NCBI GenBank assembly: GCA_021014325.1
Contig: CM037457.1
Location: 11,226,538-11,290,537 of the forward strand
DNA length: 64,000 nucleotides
From: Plazaster borealis
Taxonomy: Eukaryota > Echinodermata > Asteroidea > Forcipulatida > Labidiasteridae
Reading direction: 5' to 3'
The notes under the pieces were generated by a model. That model ran no database searches. It saw only the letters and a program-made list of their open reading frames with translations, and was not told the origin of the DNA. Positions 44,324 to 56,600 of this stretch are shown here, piece after piece. A program made the translations under genes and the position numbers. How positions within the stretch are numbered: the first letter of the stretch is position 1; every line of letters begins with the position of its first letter.

Positions 44324-44582
44324 TTCAGCAAGACACTTAACTATATAATTGCTACTTGGCGTTTATGTCCTAACTTATGACTTATGACGAGTAGCGGAGT
44401 AAAATAAGTATATTTAGGGACAATTTTGTCCCCACATGGCAATTCTACGGAGAGGAATTTTGTTCAACAAGGAATTTTCTGTGAGGGGATGTAACAGAGG
44501 CAAAAGAGAACAAAAACCCATCGTAAGAAGTCTCCACAGGGATGGACGTTCGAGAATGGCGTCTATGGACATCGGACCTTAC

Positions 44583-44777
44583 CTTGCTTGCAGATGGGTG
44601 CCTCCTGTGACCATATCCCGCCCAGCTCGCAGCTCGTCAGCCTGGTCCCCATCAAGGCGTACCCCTCGTCGCATGAGAAGACACACGACCCCTGGAACGC
44701 GTTACTGTCATTAAGGAGACACGAGGGAGGGCGGACCAGGCCGTTCTCGGGGTTCTGTAGGGCAGGACATCGTGTGG
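44583..44777 (-). CDS. Gene D exon: CCP domain (selectin-like six cysteines)
   Basis: A 195-nt phase 1-1 exon: RCPALQNPENGLVRPPSC, GSCVFSCDEGYALMG, IWSQEAPIC. The 'SC.F.C.EGY' extra pair is as in selectin CCPs. It is G+C-rich compared with neighbours. Donor G|GTAAGG. Confidence 0.86.
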
Positions 44778-45238
44778 CTGAAATGAATCATAAATTCAGA
44801 ATGAAGTTGGTCTCATGTGTGGAATTGGGCTCTTATGCACGGGCATCATCGCGTGCAGGATTTATTGTAACAAAGCTACCACACATGTCTTTGGTCGCAC
44901 CCCACCGGTGAATTCTTTAGAAAATGAATGAAAGAGCAACAAAGGAGTTGATGGACTCCACATACCGTATCTTTGAAGTTGGGTTATAAGATATTTCCGT
45001 TTTCATTTTAAACAACGCATCATAAGATAGGAAAATCTACTTGAAAAAAAGAACTCATCTTGTGAAAAAAATGAATGATATAAATAAAACACCACAAAAA
45101 CAAACAACATTGAATAATATGACATGATTTTATTGTTTGTTTAGATGATCTTCCCAACAAGGGAACTTGGCAAAGTTCAAGGGGATATAAACACCAAGCT
45201 GACAACAGCCAATCTCTCTTAAACAAACATTGGCTAAG

Positions 45239-45606
45239 AGGCACTGAACACGTTTGGTAATTGTCAAAGACCAGTGTTCTCACTTGGTGTATCCCAACAT
45301 ATGCATGAAATAACAAGCCTGTGAAAATTTGGGCTCAATTGGTCATTGAAGTTGCAAGAAAATTATGAAAGAAAACATACCCCTGTTGTACAAATTTGTG
45401 TGCTTTCAGATAGGAATAAAAGGCTTCTTGCAAGAAGTCTTTTATTATTTTAGTGAGAAATTACCTCTTTCTCAAAAAATACGTTACATCAGAGGGAGTC
45501 GTTTCTCACAATGCTTTATACTATCAACAGCTCTCCGTTGCTCGTTACCAATTAAGTTTTTATGCTAATATATATTTTGAGTAATTACCAAACGTGTACA
45601 GTGCCT
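45239..45606 (+). mobile_element. TTAA MITE copy
   Basis: AGGCACTGAACACGTTTGG to CCAAACGTGTACAGTGCCT, followed by TTAA (45607-45610); the left TTAA is mutated to CTAAG. Central hairpin 'cttcttgcaagaag'. Confidence 0.82.
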
Positions 45607-45699
45607 TTAACGTCTAATGATTATGAATTACACAAATCAATCAATTGTGATTCAGTAACTAGACGATAATACTTATTCTAAAACTAGTCAATGTGAAAT

Positions 45700-45770
45700 C
45701 AGCGGTTAGCTTGGCCGGATTCGAACCTACAACCTTGTGATTGCAAGTCCTGCAGTCTAACCACTTTTAT
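45700..45770 (-). mobile_element. tRNA-derived SINE remnant
   Basis: The minus strand reads 'agtggttagactgcaggact' (A-box-like), an anticodon-like stretch, then 'ggttgtaggttcgaatccgg' (B box). No full cloverleaf is preserved, so it is not a working tRNA gene. Confidence 0.55.
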
Positions 45771-45959
45771 GTATACACATGTTTTTCTCTCTGATTCTTA
45801 CACCCTTTTCCCTCTGGAAGGAAGATTGTTTTTAGCGTCAGCTGATACTTATGACATTATACGAAATAATCGGCTGTCAATATGCTTTGTTTTATGAGCT
45901 TTGGAAAGTTCAATAAACATTCATACATATACAAGGAAACAAACTGCACTTTCACCTAT

Positions 45960-47188
45960 ACTGTAAAAATAATGGGCAAAAATTTACCCAATTTTTTACC
46001 CAACGTTGCTTAAACTATCAACATGCCCATCTTTTAGGCACTTTTTCCCCCATCTCAGTTGGGCACTCTGATTGCCAAATAATTGGGTAATATTTCCAAC
46101 AGTTGGGTTAGTTTTTGTTTACCCTTTTTCTGGGTATTTGATAAATTATCAATTTCCATTTATTGGGTGATGATTTTTTTAACCAACTGTTGGGTAGAAA
46201 GGTTTTTGTAGCAGTTGGGCAATCATTGCTTGACCAAGTGTTGGGTTTTTTATGAACAAAAGTTGGTCAATATTTATTGTGTCATCCAACAAATGGTGAA
46301 TATAATTAACCATTTGATTCACAGTTCCTGCGATATGTCGTACGTCTATGCATCGAAACGACTTTTTTTCCACAATGGCGAGTGGTGGCGAGCTGTGCCC
46401 TTGGCGTCTCTCTCAAAAACGTGGGGTTGCCCAGTAGTTTATAGATGCTTTTGAAGGTTAGTTTTTAACTAAATAATGTTTGTTTTCTGTTTAGTTGTAC
46501 ACAGTCGTGACAGTTGCAGTGCAAGCAATGCAATGATAGTGCCATTCATGTACTGTTGTTTTACATACACACACACCCCCAAAACGTACACACATACGCC
46601 GCGTCGTTGCATGTCCATACTAGTATAATACAACGCACTGCCTGCACGATGTTTTAACATTACAGTCATGTACACGAATAGCATGATAAAACTGAAAACA
46701 TTCAATGGCAGTAGCACTGTGTTGCTTGCTCTGCCACTTCCACGACTGTGTACAACTAAATAGGAAACAACACTTTATATTTAGTTAAAAACTAACCTTC
46801 AAAAAGTTGTATAACCACTGGGCAACCCCGCTCGTTTAAGAGAGAGGACACGGCCACAGCCACTCCTCCACTCGCCATGTTGGAAAAGATCGTTTTTATG
46901 CTTTTGCACCCAATGTGGTTTAACTTTACCCAACTGTATGTGGAAAGATGCCCAACGATGAGGCAGAAGAATAATGTTTTGCTATGGGTAAACCCATCTT
47001 CGCTATCTGAGACTGACCCAACTGATGTAGTATATTTACCATTTGTTTAGTGTTTTTGTTTCAGTTAACCAACAGGGAAAATGCCACACATGTTGGAGAA
47101 AGTATTAACCAACAAACTCATGAATTATTACCTAGTTTGCCCATTTTCAGATTACCCATCAACTTCTTTGCCCTTCATTTTTACAGTG
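45960..47188. mobile_element. ~1.23-kb foldback element with actgtaaaaat termini
   Basis: Ends 'actgtaaaaataatgggca' and 'tgcccttcatttttacagt' are inverted copies. An inner stem pairs 46455-46510 ('aaggttagtttttaactaaa') with 46745-46802 ('tttagttaaaaactaacctt'). Family related to 47771-48966. Confidence 0.7.
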
Positions 47189-47511
47189 ACGAGACGTTGT
47201 GGGAAAGTTTATTTATCTCAGGAAGAGAAAGTTTATTTGCCCTAAATCCTTCCAGCAGTTCTTGATTTCAGTTTCCCTTAATTTTAGTTTTGTGGGAACC
47301 GTCATCAGCCTGTTGATATCACCATGTATAGGGAGTGAAAGTTAAACTAAATCTAACCCTGGGCATAGCTAAACTGACATCAAAACTGTCTCAATCGGAG
47401 TATAAAAACACGAGGCGTCGTCGCATTTCTATGAAAATAGCTGGTTTGGCTTGATTATTAAGACAAACTGATCATTTGGTTATAAACAATAAGAAGTAAC
47501 TATAACTGGTA

Positions 47512-47677
47512 AACTTGCGGGTACAGCCATGTGTAAATCTCTTTTGGGAGGAGTGTTGGCTCTGGAAAAAAGCCGGTGAGGTTTCGACGTTCCGAACTCT
47601 GCTCGTCTTCAGGAGAATGCAGTGCCAACACTCCACAAAAAAAGAAGAGATTTACACATGGTTGTACCCGCAAGGTT
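47512..47677. mobile_element. ~166-bp foldback element
   Basis: 'cttgcgggtacagccatgtg' pairs with 'cacatggttgtacccgcaag', and 'taaatctctt' with 'aagagattta'; loop region contains 'gtgttggctctg'. Similar words occur at 39030-39075. Confidence 0.75.
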
Positions 47678-47770
47678 ATTTCTCATTTTCCACACCGTTC
47701 GAAACTTCAAACATCCTTTGGTTATGAATAGTTTGCCATTGCTCGGGCTAAATGCAGTAACTTGACACCA

Positions 47771-48966
47771 CACTGTAAAAAAATTGGGTAAAATAATGCC
47801 CAACTTTTTACCCAATTAAGGGCGAATAGTCAACTCATCCAACTTTTGGGCAAAATGTTACCCATCAAAGTTGGGCACTCTGATTGCCAAATAATTGGGT
47901 AATATTTCCTCATCAATAGTTGGGTATATTTTGGTAACCAACAGTTGGGTAATTTTTTGTTTACCCATTTTCTGGGTAAATTATCAATTACCCACTTATT
48001 GGGCGATGATTTTATTAATGATCTAGTTAAAATGTTTAACCATTTTCGGTGTTATCCAACAAATGGTGAATGTATTTAACCCTTTGATTTACAGTTTCTC
48101 CTGTGATACGTCATACAATCAGGCATAGAACATATCTTTTCCACAATGGCAAACGGTGGTGAGCTGTGACCGGCATCTCTCTCAAAATCGTGAGGGTGCC
48201 CAGTGGTTTGTAGATGCCTTGGAAGGTTAGTTTTTAACTAAATAAAGTTTGTTTCCTGTTCAGTTGTTGTACACAGTCGTGAAACAGTTGCAGCGCAAGC
48301 AATGCAGTGATAATTCCATGCATGTATTGTCATACACACACATGCAACACAACAAACACGCATACATGCCACAACCGGCGTTGCACATAATGGCATGATA
48401 AAACTGATAATAATTCAACGGTAGTGTCACTGTGTTGCTCGCTCTGCAACTTTCACGACTATGTACGACTGAATAGAAAACACAACTTCATATTTAGTTA
48501 AAAACTAACCTTCAAATTGGATCTACATCCACTGGACAACCCCGCTCGTCACAGCCACTCCTCCACTCGCCACGTTGTAAAATATCGTTGTTATGTTTTT
48601 ATGCACACACGGCGTTTGGCGGGAACAATGCCCAACTTTTTGGGCAACTCTTTGATCGTAGTGCGCATGATCGGACGATTTTGCCCAACTAATGTGCATC
48701 ATTTTAACCAACAATCGAGATTAATTAAAATTACCAAAAAGTTGTCTAATAAATAAGCAAAAGTGTAACCAACAGTTATGATGAATTCAGATTACGAAAT
48801 ATTTGCCCAACACTTGCCCAACTTTTGTTCCGCTTTTTAAACAAAAAATTGGCAAACAAAATGTTTGCCCAACAACACCAATTATTGGTTTTGTTGGGCA
48901 ATTATCGACCAATAATTGTTGAAGTTACTTTGCCCAACAAATGATTTGACCAACGTTTTTGCAGTG
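47771..48966. mobile_element. ~1.2-kb foldback element with CACTGTAAAAA/TTTTTGCAGTG termini
   Basis: Many 'ttgggtaa' and 'tgcccaac' words, ends cactgtaaaaaaa and gtttttgcagtg, CA on both flanks. The inner stem 'ggttagtttttaactaaata' pairs with 'tatttagttaaaaactaacc'. Same family as 45960-47188 and probably 38318-39684. CACTG ends recall CMC/EnSpm-type elements (inference). Confidence 0.7.
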
Positions 48967-49239
48967 CATGTAGCTCCTCATAGAAAAGTCAACAAACAAA
49001 TTGCCGGTTTGACAAAAATGACACCAAAAGTCAAACTAAATCTCTTTATGCACAGTTGTCCTTGAAGCACACTCTAAAACCTAAATAGCAGATAGACATG
49101 TGTGTTGATTTAAAGGTCCAACAAAACCCAGAGTGGTTGCAACTTTACGGACAGTATGTAGAATTACAAACAGTTCTGTTACTGTTGAGTTTCTGTCGTT
49201 ACTATTGTTGCTGTATGTTGCTGTTGCTGATATTGATAG

Positions 49240-49285
49240 TTTGGATGCTGTTGTTGTTGTTGTCGTTATCGTTGTCGTTGTCGTT

Positions 49286-49320
<35 letters not shown>

Positions 49321-49345
49321 TGTCCTTGTCCTTTGTATCTTTGTT
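49240..49345 (+). repeat. GTTGTC/GTCCTC hexanucleotide repeat
   Basis: 'gttgtcgttgtc' grades into (gtcctc)n; frames translate to VVVVLVLVLV and SLSLSSSSSS, which are low-complexity artefacts. Confidence 0.85.
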
Positions 49346-49424
49346 GTCGTTGTAGTAGTTATTAGTTTGTTGTTTTGGTGATATATTGTTGCTGCTACAT
49401 GATTTGTTCTTGGTGGTTGACAGT

Positions 49425-49612
49425 TGTTGTTGTTGTCAGTTGTTGTTTTTTTTGTTGATGTTATTGTTGTTGTTGTTGACGTGTTGTTGACGACAGTTGT
49501 TGTTGTTGTTGTTTATGATGTTGTAATGCTGATACATGTTGATATTTTTGTTGTTGCTGAGTATATTTTTGTTTTGTTAGTTGTTTGTCTATTGTTGTTG
49601 TTGTTGTTGCCG
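49425..49612 (+). repeat. GTT-rich microsatellite
   Basis: Long runs of gttgtt, ending just before the gene D CCP exon 49683-49794. Confidence 0.85.
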
Positions 49613-49682
49613 TTAAATGGTTGTTATTGTTTTCACGAAGAGTGGGCCAAAGCAATTAAAATTGATGAAAATAAGAACATAC

Positions 49683-49794
49683 GTATGCAAGATGCTGGCT
49701 GGGCTGACCACTGTCCAGTATTAAGACATGTGCGACTCTCGGGCCCTCTCAGTTCATATCCCCTCTTGCAATCTACCTGACAGGTTGTACCAAC
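49683..49794 (-). CDS. Gene D exon: C-terminal half of split CCP
   Basis: A 112-nt exon, phase 1 in and out, acceptor ..tttgcag, donor C|GTATGT. It encodes VGTTCQVDCKRGYELRG, TCLNTGQWSAQPASC. It joins 50195-50287 in frame to make one sushi domain. Confidence 0.8.
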
Positions 49795-50194
49795 TGCAAA
49801 TAGAAACAGAAAGAATTATTGACTGAATTTGATTACATATAGATTGTCGAGGTCTTAAAATTGGCAAATCCCCCTCCCGGCTTGTGCATCATCGTGGTTC
49901 TAAATGAGACAAGACGGTGAATTTACCGTCGTTAAGTGTTGCTTGCAGATATTGCCAAAGTTTAACCTAAACATATTTGTTGACGGCTTTGTCCGGCTTC
50001 CATATTTTTTACTCAGGGTGAGCTTTCCATCCGGCACTGGTCCCACCGGGAAGCTCCTAAATCAAGCCATTCTGTCATTTTTTCCCCCACAAAATGCAAA
50101 CCTCAAATTGTCCACTTCCAAGCTACAAGTCAAATATTTAAGATCATAAACAAATCGATTTCTTTTATAAAGAATAAGTATGGCGAATAATTAC

Positions 50195-50287
50195 CTAAAA
50201 TTTCTTTGGTCTCGTGAGTTCCTAGGCACAGTTTAATTGGAAACACTTTCATTTTGTCGGGCAAGAGCAACGGGCTGCATGTGATGG
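50195..50287 (-). CDS. Gene D exon: N-terminal half of split CCP
   Basis: A 93-nt exon with acceptor ..ttttccag and donor G|GTAATT: ITCSPLLLPDKMKV, IKLCLGTHETKEIL. Its acceptor lies 23 bp from the end of a foldback element (50311). Confidence 0.72.
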
Positions 50288-50310
50288 CTGGAAAAAAAGA
50301 AAAGCATTAA

Positions 50311-51016
50311 TAGACTGTGCAAGTCTCGCGCATATTTGAACTTCCGGGACCACTGTGGTCCCAACCGTATGGAAATTTACGTGGGCAAGATTTTGTTTTG
50401 TCAATTATTTTAGTTTAGCGTGGTTTATGACCATGAAAAATATATATGTTGTTGGGAATGTAATACTTAGTAATAAAAAATAGGAAAGTAAAATCAATTG
50501 AACACTATAACGAAGAAAACCCGAAAATTAAACTTGACCTCAGCTTCCGGTTGCTGCACAAAATTAAGAATGTTGTGCTCACCTCCGATCACAAAACTTA
50601 TGTAAACGCTTGTTTTGGATGCGCGATGATAATCGCCAGATGCTGTAATTAAAACGTAAAGCCTTTTCATAGCAGTCTATGGTTGTTGAGGTTTCAGCGT
50701 CCTCTATAAACTGTGTCAAACGTAAATTTTACGCCCGTGTGACCTTCGCGAATCCACGTAGTGGTTTCTGAAAAGTTAAGATCAAATAACCATCCTTGTC
50801 CCAAAGTTTTAATTTTGCTTCAATAATAATTAACACATTATTTGTGAATTTATTATAAAAACTAAAACTGATTTTATAAACATGTGATGAGTATTTTTGT
50901 TGTTCAGATTTTATCATTGCATATAATTTAAAACAAAGATTTGATTTCAGAGTAAAAAAATGTTCTTCGTTTGACGTGTTTTCTCGTTCCGATACGCGCG
51001 AGACTTGCACAGTCTA
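50311..51016. mobile_element. TAGACTG foldback element, third copy
   Basis: Ends tagactgtgcaagtctcgcg and cgcgagacttgcacagtcta; 706 bp; opposite internal orientation to 18548-19160. It sits just upstream of the acceptor of exon 50195-50287. Confidence 0.82.
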
Positions 51017-51360
51017 TTGATATGACATGGAAATCACAGGTTGACCTTTATTTTGATTCAAATAAATTATGCATTTGGGAAGCGCACACATCTAAGGTTA
51101 ACCGGCATTAAACTAGTTTTTTGTATATAGCTGTGCGTTACGTCACACTTATTCAAATACAACAAACCAACACAACAACAAACCAACACACAAACAAAAA
51201 CTTGCAAACCGAACAAAAAACACCAAAAACACAAACAAATTAAAGTGACAAACTTTAAATAGTGATACAAATGCTGTAAAAAACACAATAATAAACAAAT
51301 AAATAAAACCATAAAACGTATTTGTTTTTATTTTATTTATTTTGTTCTACTTGATTGCTA

Positions 51361-51609
51361 TGTGACAGGTATAAAACATGCCCCCGTTCATTTTCGGTTT
51401 TATAAACTTATCAGTCGATTCTACTAAATTCTTTTGATATTTAAATTAAATCGAGCGCCCTCCACGTCAGGTTTCCGGGCGCTCCCATAATTCAATTCCA
51501 TGAAGACAGCCCTTTACATGTCTATCATCACTGTCTTCACCTTACAGAATATTAAAGGAGATTTAGCCACACCTCAGAAGCGTCCCGACCCAATATTTTG
51601 AGTGTCACA
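51361..51609 (+). mobile_element. 5' LTR of Ty3/Gypsy element
   Basis: 249 bp starting TGTGACAGG and ending TGTCACA; the 7-bp ends are inverted repeats (TGTGACA/TGTCACA). It differs from the 3' LTR by only a few substitutions (for example cagtcgatt/cagtcggtt, tttgatat/tttggtat). Contains 'tataaaacatgccccc' near its start as a possible promoter. A possible primer-binding site, TGGTGGAAGATCCG, starts at 51611. Confidence 0.85.
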
Positions 51610-52232
51610 ATGGTGGAAGATCCGATTTTGAGGGAAACAAACGGCCAAATCTCCAACAATTGAACGCAGCACATCGTTCCACAAAGCACACAAAGCAACA
51701 AATCTACCAACAGTCCGGCCTGAAAGCATCCAACCTTGGTCAGATTCCAGCCAACCACTGGTTCTTTCTTCTGGGATCCCTGGTATGGATTCAATCCTTT
51801 GATTGCTGTGAAGGATTAGCGTACTGCCTAACTTATATCAAGATTCCTGTCGTTGCTGCAAGTCTACTACAATCCAAAGAACTGAAATGAAACAGCTGGA
51901 AATGTTCTGTGTCCATCAAACAAGCACCATGCATACTACAACCCACCTTGCCAAACAAAGATCGCCGTAATTACTTACCTCAGCTGCTCCCAGCATACTT
52001 ACCTTTGACGAACTGACTCAAGTATGTGCGTAATCGGTTACACAAAAGGTAATCCACCGATCAAATCCAGAGCTACTGTGCAACAGATGCTCCGTTAATC
52101 CCTGTTGAGACCAACTACAACTCCACCAGACAGTTTAAACAAGAACCATTGTTCGACGACAACTGATAACAAGGGCAATACAGCAGTGCACATTCTTATG
52201 ATTCTTTCATCACACAAAAGGGATTATTCCAG

Positions 52233-53589
52233 GTGGACCAAGCCATGGACACTTCCGAGCGAACCAGCCCCACTGATGAAATATATTCACCGACAAGCCT
52301 AGGCCATCCACGGATGCCGTCGACACGCCCCAAACGCAATTCCCCTCCAGTACTCACCCCTCAGAGACAACCAAACAGCCGACTCCACTCAATCAACTCT
52401 GTTCCTCAAGAAATGGAAAACTACCAGCCATTAGCTGAGCAATTTCTCGCAGAGATCAACGACATAGAGAGAAGAATATCCCAGAGCATGCCACGTCATA
52501 ACACACCACACCCAATGCATCATCAATCGCCCTTCTCCACTTTTACTCCAACTGGACCAGCAATACCGCCACGTCACACCCCGTCGGGCTTCCCAAACTT
52601 TCGAGTATCACATACTAAGCCTATGAGGAGTCAGCCAAAGTCTCCTTCACCACAGCTACATCTCATTCCATCTCATCAAGTGAAGAATGTACCGATATTT
52701 ACAGGACGAGAAGGATCGACAATCTGTACTGAGGACTGGGTTAGAGACACTAAATACCTCATTGAAACAACATCTATACCAACACACATGCAGTTTTCAA
52801 CAATCGTACGCTACCTTGGAGGAGCAGCAAGAAAGTTGATACTGAACTTACCACCCCATCAGCAGACTCCCAAACATGCCTTTATCGAGTTGAAATCTCA
52901 GTTCGGAGAAATCCTACTGACAGGAGACCCCCTAGCCGACTTCTATGAGACTGCCCAACGAATCACCGGCTATTTATAGCGTGGAGTTAGAAGCAACGCT
53001 CCGTTCTGTGGAGGAAAGAACAAACAATGGTCCCCTTCACAACAGAAACCGAATGCTCACCCAACAGTTTATGAGAGGCGTAAGAGACGAAAGGGTGACG
53101 CAGCGACTAGCCCCAATGAAGCCGAGAGTAATGACATTCCATGAGCTGCAAGTTGAGCTAAGACAACTCGAGAGAGAATGTCGAATGGCAGCATCCCTCA
53201 AGTCTACAGCTAAAGTGCAGTATCAACAGTCAAGTCAACCACGCCCCTACCAACAAGAACCACCCAGACCACCAAACCAAACCGCCACTTCAAACAACCA
53301 GCCTGATATCAACCGCCCCAAGCAGAAAAGTGATCGTGATGTTCTCCAAGATCTCCTTCTAAAAGTAGAGCAGTTGGCACTTAAAGTGGAGCAAATGAGC
53401 ACTCAACCCCCCAGACAAACACCCAAGCAGAAGACAGATCAACCCAAATTAACCTACGGTGTCTACATCTGCCACAAATGCGGACAAGAAGGACATATAG
53501 CTAGAGGCTGTAGAAATGTGCCGTTAAACCCCCAGGGCCCGCGGCCGAAGGGCAAGCCGTCAGAGGCCCGAAACACCACAGCCCAGTAG
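52233..53589 (+). pseudogene. gag: gag, broken by a frameshift
   Basis: The first part (52233-52979) starts MDQAMDTSERTSP and runs to a capsid-like region (LADFYETAQR). The second part (frame +1, within 52945-53589) continues with NESPAIYSVELEATL and ends with a zinc knuckle, CHKCGQEGHIARGC (CX2CX4HX4C, about 53471-53512). The overlap 52945-52979 is where the frame changes. A single-base indel is the simplest reason; programmed frameshifting inside gag would be unusual. The zinc knuckle normally binds element RNA. Confidence 0.82.
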
Positions 53590-53621
53590 CTACAAGGGAA
53601 CAATTTCTTCTGTCTTCTATT

Positions 53622-56600
53622 ATGACCGACAGGACATCTACGTATCAACAACCTGCTTATCAACAACTCATCGGTCCAAACAACGAAGATGATGTCGACG
53701 TAGACGGTGCAAGTTACAAGGCACTGATTGATTCAGGGTCACAAATAACGTCAATCACAGAGGATCTGTGGAAAACTCACCCGAAACTTCAAGATGCAGT
53801 ATTGACGCCAGTAGATATTACCATAGAAGGAGCCGGTGGACAAAACATACCGTACCTTGGTGTCATCCCCATCTCCCTGAAGATCTTGGGCGTCGAATAT
53901 AGGAACGTACCAGCGTTCGTCGTTAGAGCCGACAGCTACAGAAAACGAGTACCAATCTTAATAGGAACCAACGTCATACATACATCCAAGAGAGATCAGC
54001 ATCTAACTAAAGGACAGAACTTTATGCAACAAATAAAAGATGAGAGTACCGCCTGGCATACAGCGTATACAAACATCACCAGCTGTGAGATGGGTGACCA
54101 ACAGGGCAACATTGGTTATGCAAAGTACATAGGCAGGTTCCCTCGGAAAATCGACCCAGGAAAAGAAATAGATGTCTTATGCCAAGCTCCAAGAAGCCCT
54201 GGTAACCAGCCATACACAGTGATCGTAGAAAGCTTTCCCAAAAGTTTCTCTTGCTTGAAAGTTGGAAATCTCATCGCCGATGTTGGACCAAACCGCCGAG
54301 TCCCAGTTAGATTATGCAATATATCAACCAAGCCTGTAACAATTACACGCAACTGTCGACTTGCTCAACTATCATCCATTCTGAAAACCGAAGAAGCATC
54401 TTTTACATCTGAAAGTTCAACCTTAAGAAGCGAAAAATCCGCACCACCCGACTCTGAGAATGAACACATCGAAGAAGTAAGCGTCTCTGAAACGCTAGCC
54501 AAGGCAATCCCACTCCTTGATCTTTCAAAGGCGAAGTTAGAAAGCGACGAACAAAAAATGAAATTGAGTGATCTTCTTCAAAGGAGTAATGATGTCTTTT
54601 CCTCTTCTTCACTTGATTATGGATGTACATCCACAGTCAAACACGAAATTCCTCTCATAGACAAACAGCCTTTCCGCCTACCTCACCGAAGAATACCACC
54701 CTCCCAATACCAAGCTGTCAAACACCACTTGAAGGAAATGGAGGAATCTGGAGCTATACGTCGAAGTTGCAGTCCATACGCCTCTCCAATAGTCATCGCA
54801 CATAAGAAAGACGGCTCACTGCGCATATGTATAGACTTCAGACAACTAAATAAGAAAACTGTTCGAGATGCCTTCCCACTTCCTCGCATCGATGAAGCTC
54901 TTGATGCACTTGGTAATGCCACACTGTTCAGCACATTAGATCTTACGTCAGGCTACTAGCAGGTAGAAGTCGAAGAAGCAGACAAAAAGAAAACGGCATT
55001 CACAACACCCATGGGTTTATTCGAATGCAACCGAATGCCGTTTGGACTTCAAAACGCACCAGCTACCTTCCAGCGCCTGATGATGACGTGCCTTGGCGAC
55101 TTGAACTACTCCTCATGTCTCTTGTATTTAGATGACATAATAATCTTCTCATCTACCTTCGACGAGCACCTTGAGCGCCTAGAAAAAGTATTCTCGTGCT
55201 TACGGAAGCACGGACTTAAACTAAAGCCCTCAAAGTGCAATCTCCTTCAGGAGGAGGTACAATACCTCGGACATATTGTATCCAACCAAGGTATCTCAAC
55301 GGACCCAGACAAGACATCTAAGGTTAGAGACTGGCCTACACCAACCGACCGTAAAGCATTACAGCGATTCCTGGGATTCACCGGATACTACAGGCGGTTC
55401 ATAAAAAGTTACTCTAACATAGTTGCCCCACTCTACAAACTCACGTCTGGTGATCCTAAAAGAAGCAAAAAAGGAAAGAAAAGAAATTCTCCTTCTACTC
55501 AACCATTCATCTGGACAGACGAATGCCAGAAAGCTTACCATAATCTGAAAAATCTGATGACGTCACCTCCCATCTTAGCGTATGCAGATTACACTAAGCC
55601 ATTTATACTACAAACAGATGCATCTGGCACCGGTCTCGGCGCAATCTTGAGCCAAATCCAAAATGGCAAAGAAAGAATCATCTCATACGCCAGCAGAGGA
55701 CTCAATGCAGCCGAGTCAAGGTACCCAGCACATAAACTTGAATTCCTGGCGCTCAAATGGGCTGCCACGGATAAACTACGCGAATATCTCATCGGTAACA
55801 AGTTCACTGTCCTCACGGACAATAACCCCTTGCTCTATGTGACAACAACCGCCAAATTGGATGCTACAGGTCAGAGATGGGCTGCAGCACTTTCGCAGTT
55901 TGATTTTACCATCAAGTACAAATCAGGAAAAAACAATGCAGCTGCTGACGCTCTTTCAAGAATGACACAACAAGAACTTTCCAAAACCACATTGTCATTC
56001 CAGAAAGATGCTACGACAATCCCAGCAGACGTCGTCAATGCTGTATGCAGTGGCCATCCACCTGAATGTCGGCCATTCTTTGAGCCCCCTGTGCTGCAAT
56101 GCCAAGTAACAACCAGACATCAAGCAAAACTACTTGAAACAACCGATATTGACAAAGACACATAATATGAACTGCCAAGTATATCTCACAGAGACCTCAT
56201 TAAGTCCCACTTAGATGATCCAGACATCTCTAGAGTGCTCCGATACCTTCGGATGGAAAGACCACCGACCAGCAGCGAAAAACTCAGAGAACCACCGGGG
56301 TCTTTACCCTACTTCCGACAATGGGATAAATTGCAGATGAGGGATGACTTAATGTACAGGAAAAGAAAGACATCCGAAGGTACCGAGTCACACCAGCTTG
56401 TCCTTCCGAAACGGTACCGTGCTAGAGCCATGACAGGACTGCACGACGATATTGGACACATGGGACACGATCGCACGATCGACATGGTGCGAAGCCGGTT
56501 CTTCTGGCCTAAAATGGCTGACGATGTTAGGCAATGGTGTGAGACCTGTAGAAGATGCTGCCTTCGCAAAACGCCTACCACAAGAACACGAGTACCATTA

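Noticed and set aside
44436..44911. Plus-strand frames of 92 and 107 residues
   Set aside because: They are antisense shadows of the CCP exon 44583-44777, which has splice sites and cysteine pattern on the minus strand.
45700..45770. Possible functional tRNA gene
   Set aside because: Only B-box and part of the A-box are preserved; no pairing acceptor stem could be found, so it is a SINE or tRNA remnant.
49098..49780. Valine/leucine/serine-rich frames
   Set aside because: Low-complexity translation of GTT and GTCCTC microsatellites.
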